This document shows positions 48,943-57,071 of a stretch of 64,000 nt of DNA, piece after piece. How positions within the stretch are numbered: the stretch's first letter is position 1; each line of letters begins with the position of its first letter. The notes beneath the pieces are model-generated. The model worked only from the letters and a program-made list of their open reading frames with translations, was not told the DNA's origin and did not search any database. The translations under genes were made by a program, and so were the position numbers. The stretch covers positions 954,501 to 1,018,500 of the forward strand of contig NC_011830.1 of assembly GCF_000021925.1 (NCBI RefSeq). Reading direction: 5' to 3'. This DNA is from Desulfitobacterium hafniense DCB-2. Lineage in GTDB: Bacteria > Bacillota > Desulfitobacteriia > Desulfitobacteriales > Desulfitobacteriaceae.

Positions 48943-50331
48943 ATGGAACATCGCAACTTTGACCAGTTCCTAAAAAATCAGGCCAAGGGTGAGCCGATTA
49001 ATGTTCCCCCAGGATTTGCGGAAAGGATGGATTCGATTATGGCTAATTTGCCGGAGAAGACCCAGAGAATGAGAAGGATACCTAAGAAAATTCTTCTGGT
49101 TGCGGCAGGCTTTATCGTATTTGCTTCGATGTCGGTGGCTGCTTCTCCTTTTGTCGGTGAGATGACCAGCGGTGTTATCGGCTATTTTAATGCTCCGCGG
49201 GATTTCAAATATATCTCCAAGCAAGCGGTTTATGAGCAGTATAACAGCCAAATGGGGGTCTCTGTCAGTGATCAGGGGATTAAGGTCACTGTGGATAATC
49301 TGGCGGTGGATGATAACTATATTAACGTGTTCTATACAGTTAAGAGTGAAAAGCCTATCCGGCTCTTGGGCGATGAGGAGACTATAGAGCAGTGGCGTAT
49401 CAATTGGACCGCCCCCCATTTCTGGTTTAAGGAGGATGGGCGTTATATTGAACCTCCTGCCCAAAATGAGATCGATGCTTATCTGGAAGATCCTTATACC
49501 TTAATAGGTATGCAGCGTTTTGCTGTGGTGGGGACGTTAGAGGATACGGTGAACCTGGAGATTTACGCCGATGAGATCTTTGGCAAGGAAGGGCGTTGGC
49601 ATATTCCTTTAAGTGTGGACAAGAGCAGTGTTGCCGTGGAAAGCTTAACGGTTACTCCCAAGCTGAGGGCTAAGGTGAGCACAGGCTGGAATGGGGAATA
49701 TAAGCATGATATTACTGTTGAAAAGGTGTCTATCTCTCCCTTTGGCAACCAAATTGTGCTTAGTGAAAGAGCAGAAAATACCTTTTCTCAGTTTGCTCTT
49801 CGGGATGAGCAGGGCCGGTATCTGACGGTCATTCCTACGGCTACCTATGGAGGCAATTTCTTCATAAAAGTCACCAACAACTTTGAGTTTATCGGGGGCA
49901 AAACGGATATGAAGGAACTGACCCTTATTCCGATCGTTACGGGGGATGAAGACGATGGACTGCCGGCCCCCCAACTGATGAGTGCGGAAATCGGGAGTTA
50001 TCCGATTTTTATGCCGGAGAGCGAATTGGGCGGCTATGTGATGGAGGATCTGGAGCTGACCTCTGAAAAAGCGGTGGCTACTTTCCGCCAAGAGGGGGCA
50101 GTCGGGATCAGTAATCCGGATCTGAGGCTGTTGGATGAGAATGGTGATAATTTGAGCTTTACGGCTTTTTATGATGACAGTTATGACCGGGAAACAGGGA
50201 AAATCACTATTACCCTTACTTTTAAAGATGTCAGTGAAGAAGACATCGCCAAGGTGAAAAAGGTTGGATACTATACCCATCCTATGAAGCTTAATGAGCA
50301 TGAAGCAATTAGGATTAAACTTGCCGAATAG
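48943..50331 (+). CDS. DUF4179 membrane anti-sigma-like protein
   Basis: 462 residues. The N-terminal cytoplasmic region (1-48) is followed by a single membrane helix (KKILLVAAGFIVFASMSVAA, about 49-68) and a large extracellular part containing DUF4179 (about 70-170) and a beta-rich C-terminal domain. Such proteins follow ECF sigma genes and act as membrane anti-sigma factors. It has no zinc-finger cysteines, as is usual for this class. The start abuts the sigma stop. Signals would be sensed outside the membrane; proteolysis (for example by a PrsW-like enzyme) is possible but not shown here. Confidence 0.83.
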   Translation: MEHRNFDQFLKNQAKGEPINVPPGFAERMDSIMANLPEKTQRMRRIPKKILLVAAGFIVFASMSVAASPFVGEMTSGVIGYFNAPRDFKYISKQAVYEQYNSQMGVSVSDQGIKVTVDNLAVDDNYINVFYTVKSEKPIRLLGDEETIEQWRINWTAPHFWFKEDGRYIEPPAQNEIDAYLEDPYTLIGMQRFAVVGTLEDTVNLEIYADEIFGKEGRWHIPLSVDKSSVAVESLTVTPKLRAKVSTGWNGEYKHDITVEKVSISPFGNQIVLSERAENTFSQFALRDEQGRYLTVIPTATYGGNFFIKVTNNFEFIGGKTDMKELTLIPIVTGDEDDGLPAPQLMSAEIGSYPIFMPESELGGYVMEDLELTSEKAVATFRQEGAVGISNPDLRLLDENGDNLSFTAFYDDSYDRETGKITITLTFKDVSEEDIAKVKKVGYYTHPMKLNEHEAIRIKLAE

Positions 50332-50350
50332 GCTAAAAGCTGTTTTGGGG

Positions 50351-50380
50351 ATGGCCGGACTAGGGTTCGGCCATTTTCTG
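50351..50380 (+). terminator. Terminator of the rightward sigma operon
   Basis: ATGGCCG / CGGCCAT stem with a loop of about 11 bases, followed by TTTTC. Confidence 0.78.
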
Positions 50381-50514
50381 TACTCTGGTATAGGCAATTA
50401 TGGGAAACCTGAAGGATTATTCTTGAGCATTGGCTTAATATGGGGCTATAATAGGTTCTATCAGGTTTAATAGCTGTGAAATATATAAGCAGAAGGTATC
50501 AAAGAGAGGCAGTT

Positions 50515-51702
50515 ATGATGGGGACAAGCATGAGCAGAACTAATAAAGCCGGTTTAAGGGATTTAAACCTTCGGAACTTCGCGGCGGGCATCGTATCGGC
50601 ATTGCTTGCTGTAACCGGTCCACCGGCCATCATACTTGAAGCGGCCGCTAATGGTAACTTTACAACGTCCCAGACCATACTCTGGATGTTTTCCTGTTAT
50701 GTGGTCGGGGGGATTTACAGTATTCTTATCCCCTGGTATTATAAAATGCCCATAGTAGGTGCCCACTCCATTACCGGAGTGGCTTTTCTAGCCACGGTCA
50801 CCGCCCATTTTTCTTATTCGGAGATGATCGGCGCCTATATCATCTCGGCTCTTTTAATGTTAGCAGTTGGCGTGTTTGGAATCTTTTCCAAGCTTCTTGA
50901 GTATGTACCGAAGGAGATTATAGCGGTCATGCTGGCCGGCATGATTACCCGGTATATGGTGAACTTTGTTAACTCGATGACGGAGCTTCCCCTAATCGGG
51001 GGAGTGGCTCTTGCTGTCTTTTTGATTTTCAGCAAATGGAAAACCAAGATTCCGCCTATGGTCGCAGGTATTGCGATGGGGACTGTGCTTTTATTCCTGA
51101 CTCAGCCCTTGGAAGGTGCGGTCTTGGGTTCTTCGCCGGTTATGCCTGCTCTTCAGATGCCCACCTTTAATCCACTAAGCTTTCTATCCGTATCGATCCC
51201 TTTGGCCTTGCTTATTCTCAGTAATGATGCTGCCGTAGGCTTAGGAGCTTTAGAACAAAACGACTATCGCCCCCCTATTAATAAGATTATTTCCTTGAGC
51301 GGCATTTTCTCAGTCCTTACCAGCTTTTTTGGCGGACAATCAGCTAATGTGGCAGGTATGATGTCGGCTATCTGTGCTGATCCTGAAGCAGGCCCCAAGG
51401 AAAAGCGCTACATGGGGGCGGTGGTCTCGGGAGTTATTATCCTCTTCTTCGGCCTCTTCGCCTGGAAGCTGGTGCCGTTGATTCAAGTATTGCCCAAATC
51501 TTTCACTTCTCTGCTGGTGGGCTTTGCTCTGCTGGGGGTGTTTGGGAATAGCTTATCCACCGGATTTTCAAACCCGAAAATGAAACTAAGTGCTGCGCTG
51601 ACTTTTGTTATCGCCTTGTCCAATATCACCCTGTTGAATATCAGTGCCCCCATTTGGTCCCTTCTCATTGGGACTTTAGTCGCAAGGTTTATAGAGAAAT
51701 GA
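50515..51702 (+). CDS. BenE-family benzoate/H+ symporter-like transporter
   Basis: 395 residues with about eleven or twelve membrane segments. It shows RNFAAGIVSALLAVTGPPAIILEAA, split here only by reading, and a GAHSITGVAF loop, both typical of BenE (SulP-like fold) transporters, plus the SNDAAVGLGALEQNDYRPP segment. It may import aromatic acids, but no aromatic-degradation genes are in the window, so other organic anions are possible. ATG 50515 has AGAGAGG 5 bases upstream; an in-frame GTG at 50476 is less likely. It is probably monocistronic. Confidence 0.87.
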   Translation: MMGTSMSRTNKAGLRDLNLRNFAAGIVSALLAVTGPPAIILEAAANGNFTTSQTILWMFSCYVVGGIYSILIPWYYKMPIVGAHSITGVAFLATVTAHFSYSEMIGAYIISALLMLAVGVFGIFSKLLEYVPKEIIAVMLAGMITRYMVNFVNSMTELPLIGGVALAVFLIFSKWKTKIPPMVAGIAMGTVLLFLTQPLEGAVLGSSPVMPALQMPTFNPLSFLSVSIPLALLILSNDAAVGLGALEQNDYRPPINKIISLSGIFSVLTSFFGGQSANVAGMMSAICADPEAGPKEKRYMGAVVSGVIILFFGLFAWKLVPLIQVLPKSFTSLLVGFALLGVFGNSLSTGFSNPKMKLSAALTFVIALSNITLLNISAPIWSLLIGTLVARFIEK

Positions 51703-51873
51703 TTTGAAATTTGAAGCATTCGCGAGGATTGAGTATAAATTTGGCTAAAATTTTTTTAATTATGTGAACGAAGAAGGAGTTTCAAAGAGTTATGTAGAAA
51801 ATTTATGAAAATAAAAGTTCTTTATCATGGAAATAGTCGAAGTATTTGTCAGAATAGAAGTAGGTGAGTTATC

Positions 51874-52323
51874 ATAGACATTCCTTTAATTGTATTGCTA
51901 TTTCAGGGGATTCCTGAAGAAATTGGGATCGTTACTTTAGCCTATGCTATAGCGGGGATTCCGTTCAGGTGGAAAGAACTTATACCAATGGGCACTCTTT
52001 TAGCTTTAACAGCTTACTTCTTGAGGCTATGTAACTTACCTTTTGGGACTCATACAATTGTTCTTGTGGTCTTAGTGTTTCTTTTCTTAACCTTGAGGAG
52101 TAAGAAGGATGTAAGTGTTTCATTATTTGCTTCTTTAGTGAGCTACATGTTTTTGATTGTGTTTGAATTCATATCTATTAATCTGTTCATAGTTGTCTTA
52201 AATATTCCCGTTGAAGCTATGTTTGATGATTCCATTGGCAGAATATTGTTTACTGAACCACAGGTTATTTTGCTATTTATTACTGCATTTTTGATTCGGC
52301 GAAAGAGGGTAGTACATGATTAG
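51874..52323 (+). CDS. Small membrane protein of the Agr-like locus
   Basis: A roughly 149-residue polytopic protein with five or six hydrophobic segments and no soluble domain, resembling the length and topology of the sensory half of an AgrC receptor without kinase. No ATG, GTG or well-placed TTG precedes the conserved-looking opening IDIPLIVLLFQGIPEE; the ribosome site TAGGTGAG stands 5 bases before an ATA codon at 51874, so a rare start is proposed. The alternative is TTG 51895, which has no ribosome site. Its stop overlaps the agrB start by 8 bases, so it belongs to the same operon. No family name was recognised. Confidence 0.6.
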   Translation: MDIPLIVLLFQGIPEEIGIVTLAYAIAGIPFRWKELIPMGTLLALTAYFLRLCNLPFGTHTIVLVVLVFLFLTLRSKKDVSVSLFASLVSYMFLIVFEFISINLFIVVLNIPVEAMFDDSIGRILFTEPQVILLFITAFLIRRKRVVHD

Positions 52324-52900
52324 CCTTAATAAAATGAGCAATAACCTAACAAACATAATCACTAAGGATTTAGACTATAACGAAGATAAGAAAGAGATTA
52401 TTGCTTACTCTATTGAGACATCACTACTCGCCGTAATAGGGACTCTTTTATTAATTCTTTTTGCATTTATTGCCAATGCCTTGAAACCTGCACTTATCGC
52501 GGCACTGTTTGGGGTTGCGTTACGTAAGGTTTCTGGAGGTGCTCATTTTAACACGCCTACAAAGTGTTTGATTTTTGGGGCGATTGTATATACCCTTCTT
52601 GGGTTTTTGGCTCAAACCTTAATAAAATACCAATTGAACTACGATTATTTACTTTGGATAAGTTTAGCTAGTTCCTTTTTGATAGTTATTATTCTTGCAC
52701 CGGTTGATAGTGATAGTAAACCCATACATTCTAAAAGACTAAGAAATAACTTAAAAATGCTGTCTATTGTTTTGATAATCGTAGCTTTAATAATTTACAA
52801 AGTATCATCGGAACCATTGTTAATTGTCAGCATGTGTCTTGGGGTACTTTATCAATCCCTTACTTTGCTGCCTGTATTCAATCGCCGAGGAGGTGGATAA
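52316..52900 (+). CDS. agrB: AgrB-family membrane endopeptidase
   Basis: Processes and cyclises the AgrD-type peptide during export. The 194-residue protein has four or five membrane segments and the catalytic region LRKVSGGAHFNTPTKC (His near 77, Cys near 84), with the H-x6-C pair of AgrB cysteine proteases. ATG 52316 has GAGGG upstream and overlaps the preceding gene; its stop is one base before the agrD GTG. Order agrB-agrD matches Staphylococcus-type loci, but the next gene is a PAS kinase rather than an AgrC/AgrA pair. Confidence 0.93.
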   Translation: MISLNKMSNNLTNIITKDLDYNEDKKEIIAYSIETSLLAVIGTLLLILFAFIANALKPALIAALFGVALRKVSGGAHFNTPTKCLIFGAIVYTLLGFLAQTLIKYQLNYDYLLWISLASSFLIVIILAPVDSDSKPIHSKRLRNNLKMLSIVLIIVALIIYKVSSEPLLIVSMCLGVLYQSLTLLPVFNRRGGG

Positions 52901-52901
52901 G

Positions 52902-53024
52902 GTGAAAAAAACTATCTTCACAGCTCTCGCGACATCACTAATGGTACTTGCTAGTGCTTCTTCAGTATTTGCTTGTGGTTGGTACGCCTATCAGCCCAAG
53001 ACACCGAAATCATTACAGAAATAA
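52902..53024 (+). CDS. agrD: AgrD-like cyclic autoinducer peptide precursor
   Basis: A 40-residue peptide too short for most gene callers. The start is a GTG at 52902, with AGGAGG inside the end of agrB. It has an amphipathic, positively charged N-terminus (VKKTIFTALATSL) and a single Cys25 followed by CGWYAYQPKTPKSLQK, which fits the cyclic lactone autoinducer pattern C-x4-5 then YQPKxPxxL. The thiolactone ring would close from Cys25 to a residue about four or five positions on, with the YQPK tail cut off by AgrB. The ring size is inferred. Confidence 0.85.
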   Translation: MKKTIFTALATSLMVLASASSVFACGWYAYQPKTPKSLQK

Positions 53025-53031
53025 TGTAGTT

Positions 53032-53077
53032 CCACTTAAGAAGCTGGGTTTTATAACCCGGCTTTCTTAAGAGTGGG
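53032..53077 (+). terminator. Strong hairpin between agrD and the kinase gene
   Basis: CTTAAGAA + GCTGGGTT pairs with AACCCGGC + TTTCTTAAG over about 17 bp with a TTAT loop. There is no T run on the + strand, so it may act as an attenuator, a processing site or a stabiliser rather than a full terminator. Confidence 0.6.
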
Positions 53078-53085
53078 AGGGAAAG

Positions 53086-54885
53086 ATGAAGAAAGTTTTT
53101 CTAAAAAAGTCAATTATTCAATCGACCTTATTCAGCATAACAATTAGCATATTTATGATAACCATGGTATTGATGTTGTTTTTTGGAAAGACCTTTTGGG
53201 AAAAAGAGTCTGTGAAACTGGAATATGACTTATTGACTATTGCTCTTGATGTAAAGCAGACTATTGATTCAAACCTGCATTTGATTCCTTCCTGCCAAGA
53301 TGATGTAAATATTCTGCCCAGAACTCAGCAAATGGTGAAACTTGACAAAGTGGTAAAACCTTTGTTGCAGGAGAAACGCCCCTACTCCGTAGCTTTTTAT
53401 GATTTGGAGTTTGGCTGGATGGTTTCTGAGGGAAAGCAAATAGAGTCTGTAGAGACGATCCTGGTTGACCTTCATGGTGCCTCAGAAATAAAGGTTCTCA
53501 ATTACGATCATATAACCTTGGTAAGCGTTCCGGTACAACTGGAAAAAGGCTTAAAGGGGTATGTGTGGGCTTATGCCACAAAATCCGAATTTGAACTTGG
53601 TCCTTTTACGGGGTATAGCATCTCTTTTAGTTTATTGTTTTTATCCATAGGGATTATTATCATCCTCATTCAAAAGTTTATGAAGGAGATCCAACATCAG
53701 TTGGAAGAATTCTCGGAATCCATCGTTCATCCTGAAACCAATCTGTCGTGGAACTCCCATGGGCTGCCAGAACTCGAGCCAGTTTTAGACAAGATTAAGG
53801 GGTATACTCAAGAGCTGAGTGCTATTAATGAAGAGCTTGAGGCTTCACAGCGGCGATTTACCCAAATCATGGAGGGGATCTCCGATGGCTTATTTTCTAT
53901 AGATAGAGAGTGGCGACTCCTTTTCTACAATGATGTAGCGAAGAAGTATTTTGATAAATCTGATGAAGAATTGAAAATGAAAAATATACTCGAAATTTTT
54001 CCTAGTTTCTCTAATACAGTAACGTATCAATATATTGCGGAAGTTTTCCTTACTGCTGAACCTGCCTATTTCGAAGCGGATGGAATGATGACCTCGGAGA
54101 GAATTTTCCATACCAGTATTTATCCTTTTGAAGAAGGGATTACGGTCTTCTTCAGGGATATAACAGAACAAAGGCAACAGCAGCATGAAATGGCGCGACT
54201 GGAAAGGCTTAACCTGGTTGGCCAAATGGCCGCCGGAATCAGCCATGAGATAAGAAATCCCCTCACTACCGTTAAGGGCTTCCTGCAGTTGCGCGGCATT
54301 AAGGTTACGGATCCTGATGAAAAAGAGTACAACGACCTAATGATTTCGGAAATTGATCGTGCCAATACTATTATCTCCGAGTTTTTATCTTTGGCGAAAG
54401 ACAATATGGGCAGCACTCAGGAACAGGATATCAATCAGATTATCTATAGAATCTTCCCGATGATTCAGGCTGATGCCAATAACGGCAATAAAGATCTCAT
54501 ATTAAACTTAAATCCGTTACCCAGCCTATGGCTTAATGAAAATGAAATACGCCAACTGCTCTTGAACTTTGTCCGCAATGCTCTGGAGGTCACTCCACAG
54601 GGTGGGTGTGTCATTATACAGACTTACGAGGATAGAAATAATGTGGTTTTGGCTGTCAAAGATCAAGGGTGCGGTATTCCTGAGGAGATCCGGGATAAGA
54701 TTGGGACACCGTTTTTTACAACCAAAGAGAGCGGAACAGGATTGGGAATTGCGATCTCCATGGGCATAGCTCATCGTCACAATGCTGAACTGACGTTTGA
54801 CACGGGAGATCAGGGGACTACCTTTAAAGTCATATTTAAAAGAAGGAATATCCTCGGTAAAAAAGATGAAGGTGAATTAAGTTGA
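53086..54885 (+). CDS. PAS sensor histidine kinase downstream of agrBD
   Basis: 599 residues: a membrane helix (about 12-33), an extracellular sensor of about 135 residues, a second helix (about 170-193), a coiled linker, a PAS domain (about 260-370), the phospho-acceptor helix GISHEIRNPLTTVKG (His near 388) and an ATPase domain (NEIRQLLLNFVRNALE, DQGCGIPEEI, GTGLGIAIS). The topology resembles B. subtilis KinB or KinE and clostridial orphan kinases that phosphorylate Spo0A. No response regulator is adjacent. ATG 53086 follows GGGAGGG. It is separated from agrD by a hairpin. A role as the peptide receptor, or as an independent sporulation kinase, is open. Confidence 0.88.
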   Translation: MKKVFLKKSIIQSTLFSITISIFMITMVLMLFFGKTFWEKESVKLEYDLLTIALDVKQTIDSNLHLIPSCQDDVNILPRTQQMVKLDKVVKPLLQEKRPYSVAFYDLEFGWMVSEGKQIESVETILVDLHGASEIKVLNYDHITLVSVPVQLEKGLKGYVWAYATKSEFELGPFTGYSISFSLLFLSIGIIIILIQKFMKEIQHQLEEFSESIVHPETNLSWNSHGLPELEPVLDKIKGYTQELSAINEELEASQRRFTQIMEGISDGLFSIDREWRLLFYNDVAKKYFDKSDEELKMKNILEIFPSFSNTVTYQYIAEVFLTAEPAYFEADGMMTSERIFHTSIYPFEEGITVFFRDITEQRQQQHEMARLERLNLVGQMAAGISHEIRNPLTTVKGFLQLRGIKVTDPDEKEYNDLMISEIDRANTIISEFLSLAKDNMGSTQEQDINQIIYRIFPMIQADANNGNKDLILNLNPLPSLWLNENEIRQLLLNFVRNALEVTPQGGCVIIQTYEDRNNVVLAVKDQGCGIPEEIRDKIGTPFFTTKESGTGLGIAISMGIAHRHNAELTFDTGDQGTTFKVIFKRRNILGKKDEGELS

Positions 54886-54958
54886 CAGAATAATGGCTGT
54901 TTGGTTAAACTGAAATAAATTTATCGCGAAAAAACGTGTTTTTATGGAGGAGCAAGAA

Positions 54959-56041
54959 ATGTACACCATGCAACAGCCTCTGCCAGCAGAGTATCTTAGC
55001 CTTAGCGAAGAAGAGATGGATCGGCGGATACGGAAGGTGAAAGAAGATCTGGGTTCCCGGCTGCTCATATTGGGCCATCATTATCAACGGGACGAGGTTG
55101 TCCGTTATGCCGATTACCGGGGGGACTCCTTGAGACTCTCTCAATTGGCGGCTCAGGCCGAAGCGGAATACATCGTTTTCTGCGGTGTCCACTTTATGGC
55201 GGAGACGGCTGATATCCTGACAGTTCCGGAGCAGAAGGTGATTTTGCCTGATCTGGGAGCAGGGTGTCCGATGGCTGATATGGCAGATATCGAAGATGTT
55301 GAGCGGTGCTGGGAACAGCTCGTCGCTCAGTATGATGAAGAGTTCGTTCCTGTGACCTACGTCAATTCCTCGGCAGAGGTTAAAGCTTTTTGCGGACGCC
55401 ATGGAGGCCTGACCTGCACCTCCTCCAATGCCATGAAAATTCTTAAAACTCTGTTCAGCCAGGGCAAGCGCATTCTTTTCCTGCCTGATGAGCATCTTGG
55501 GCGCAATTCAGCGATGCATCTGGGTCTGGAGGAGAAGGACATGTTCTTATGGCAGCGGGAGGAATGGGAGATGGAGCTGCCGGAGGCTGCACCGAAGATT
55601 ATCCTTTGGGATGGCTATTGCGGAGTTCATCAGAGATTCACGCCGGCCCATGTGGATTATGTCCGGGTAAAATATCCCGGTGTTACGGTGATTGTGCACC
55701 CGGAATGCAGCCATGTTGTGGTGGAAAAGGCGGATTTGGACGGTTCCACAGACTTTATTATCCGCCAAATCACAGGCGCTCCGGAAGGAAGCATCTGGGC
55801 CGTGGGAACGGAGATTAATCTTGTCAGCCGACTGGCCAAGGAGAACCCGGATAAAAAGATAGTCAGTCTTAATGAGAATACTTGTCTCTGTGTGATGATG
55901 AGCCGCATCAGTCAACCTCACCTGCTTTGGGCTCTGGAGAACCTGGCGCAGGGTAATGTGGTGAATCAGATCACCGTGAAGCCCGAGATCGCCAAAGAGG
56001 CCATTGTGGCACTGGATAGAATGCTGGAAATGAGTAAATAG
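54959..56041 (+). CDS. nadA: Quinolinate synthase NadA
   Basis: A 4Fe-4S enzyme that makes quinolinate from iminoaspartate and dihydroxyacetone phosphate in NAD synthesis. The 360-residue long form shows LGHHYQRDEVVRYADYRGDS, the cluster Cys in GAGCPMAD, SSAEVKAFC, HPECSHVV and ENTCLC. ATG 54959 has GGAGGAG 8 bases upstream; the ATG at 54944 lies in front of that site. No nadB or nadC follows, so the pathway is split elsewhere. A terminator follows at 56066. Confidence 0.95.
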   Translation: MYTMQQPLPAEYLSLSEEEMDRRIRKVKEDLGSRLLILGHHYQRDEVVRYADYRGDSLRLSQLAAQAEAEYIVFCGVHFMAETADILTVPEQKVILPDLGAGCPMADMADIEDVERCWEQLVAQYDEEFVPVTYVNSSAEVKAFCGRHGGLTCTSSNAMKILKTLFSQGKRILFLPDEHLGRNSAMHLGLEEKDMFLWQREEWEMELPEAAPKIILWDGYCGVHQRFTPAHVDYVRVKYPGVTVIVHPECSHVVVEKADLDGSTDFIIRQITGAPEGSIWAVGTEINLVSRLAKENPDKKIVSLNENTCLCVMMSRISQPHLLWALENLAQGNVVNQITVKPEIAKEAIVALDRMLEMSK

Positions 56042-56065
56042 ATGAGATTCCTCTATGGAGTCAGG

Positions 56066-56094
56066 GAAGAGCTTTCGGGCTCTTTCTTTTTATT
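56066..56094 (+). terminator. Terminator after nadA
   Basis: AAGAGC / GCTCTT short stem with a CGG-rich loop, followed by TCTTTTTATT. Confidence 0.7.
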
Positions 56095-56123
56095 CAGAAT
56101 ATTCATGATATTTAGTTAAATTC

Positions 56124-56152
56124 TTTACTTCTTTTTTCTATCCCTCTATAAT
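56124..56152 (+). promoter_or_regulatory. Sigma-A promoter of the PAS-Fis gene
   Basis: TTTACT (56124-56129) and TATAAT (56147-56152) have a 17-bp spacer. The start near 56160 confirms the ATG at 56187 as translation start. Confidence 0.75.
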
Positions 56153-56186
56153 GTATACACAAGAGACAGAAAATGGGGAGGATAAA

Positions 56187-56783
56187 ATGAGTAGAGTTAT
56201 TCATGCCATCACGACACCCGTTATTCCGCAATGGAATCGTGAACTCCTATTTAAAATCTTGGACAATATTCATGATGTGGTTCTCGTTATTGATACGGAT
56301 ACCACGATTGTGTATGTCAATGAGGTCTATGCCAGAAGGCTGGGAGTCCCTGCGACAAAGGTTTTGGGCCGAAGGCTCGATAGGATCGAACCCAATTCGT
56401 CTACTATCAATTGTTTAAAGACAGGGATGCCCAGCCAAGGCAGGGAATATGTGGAATCCTTGAACATTGAAGTGGTAAGCAATACCTTTCCGCTTTATCA
56501 TGATGAGCGCATTGTCGGTGCGGTATCCATTTTTAGAAACGTCACAAAGGGGGCTGGGCTGAACCAGGAACTTATTAGTGATAGGGAGCGGGTGCCGATG
56601 GAAAATCCTTATAACATGAAGGAAATCACTTCTCGTCTGGAAAAGGAACTGATTGTTTCAGCTTTGGGCAATTACAACAATAACCGCACCCAGGCCATGA
56701 AGGCTTTAGGGATTTCACGGCGGGCTTTTTATGATAAACTGCGGAAATATGGAATTGAAGACCGGGATAAAGAAATGAGTTAG
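56187..56783 (+). CDS. PAS-Fis regulator lacking the AAA+ domain
   Basis: 198 residues: a PAS domain (about 25-125, with ILDNIHDVVLVIDTDTTIVYV), a short linker, and a C-terminal Fis-type helix-turn-helix (EKELIVSALGNYNNNRTQAM then GISRRAFYDKLRKYGI). Relatives are sigma-54 enhancer proteins with a central AAA+ ATPase; none is present here, so it cannot open sigma-54 complexes itself. It may act as a repressor or a co-regulator. ATG 56187 has GGGGAGG 5 bases upstream. The next gene begins 33 bases downstream. Confidence 0.85.
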   Translation: MSRVIHAITTPVIPQWNRELLFKILDNIHDVVLVIDTDTTIVYVNEVYARRLGVPATKVLGRRLDRIEPNSSTINCLKTGMPSQGREYVESLNIEVVSNTFPLYHDERIVGAVSIFRNVTKGAGLNQELISDRERVPMENPYNMKEITSRLEKELIVSALGNYNNNRTQAMKALGISRRAFYDKLRKYGIEDRDKEMS

Positions 56784-56816
56784 TCATCCGGAAGGCTCAG
56801 GTGAGGAGGTTGGATT

Positions 56817-57071
56817 GTGAGGCTGGAAGATATTAAAAAGATAGGTGTGGTCGGGGCCGGAAATATGGGACACCAGATTGCTTTAAGCTGTGCTCTGGCC
56901 GGTTACCAAGTGGCCTGTACGGATATTAGCCAGGTTATGCTGGGCAAGGCGGAAGCCTTTGCCCGGTCATATCTGCCGGAACGGGTGGCTAAAGGGAAGA
57001 TGACTCAAGGGGAATGGGGCAAGAAAAGCGGTAAGGGATTCTATACTTACGGAGGGGCGTCCCATGAGTAA
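56817..57071 (+). pseudogene. 3-hydroxyacyl-CoA dehydrogenase with large internal deletion
   Basis: 84 codons that join the start of a 3-hydroxybutyryl-CoA dehydrogenase to its end. Residues 1-62 are the NAD-binding start (IGVVGAGNMGHQIALSCALA, then ERVAKGKMTQ); residues 63-80 are the family C-terminus GEWGKKSGKGFYTYGG. About 200 residues between them, including the catalytic His/Glu region, are gone, without loss of frame. The GTG start at 56817 keeps a good GAGGAGG ribosome site. It cannot be a working dehydrogenase. Its end overlaps the DUF362 gene by 8 bases, so it may still serve translational coupling. Confidence 0.85.
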
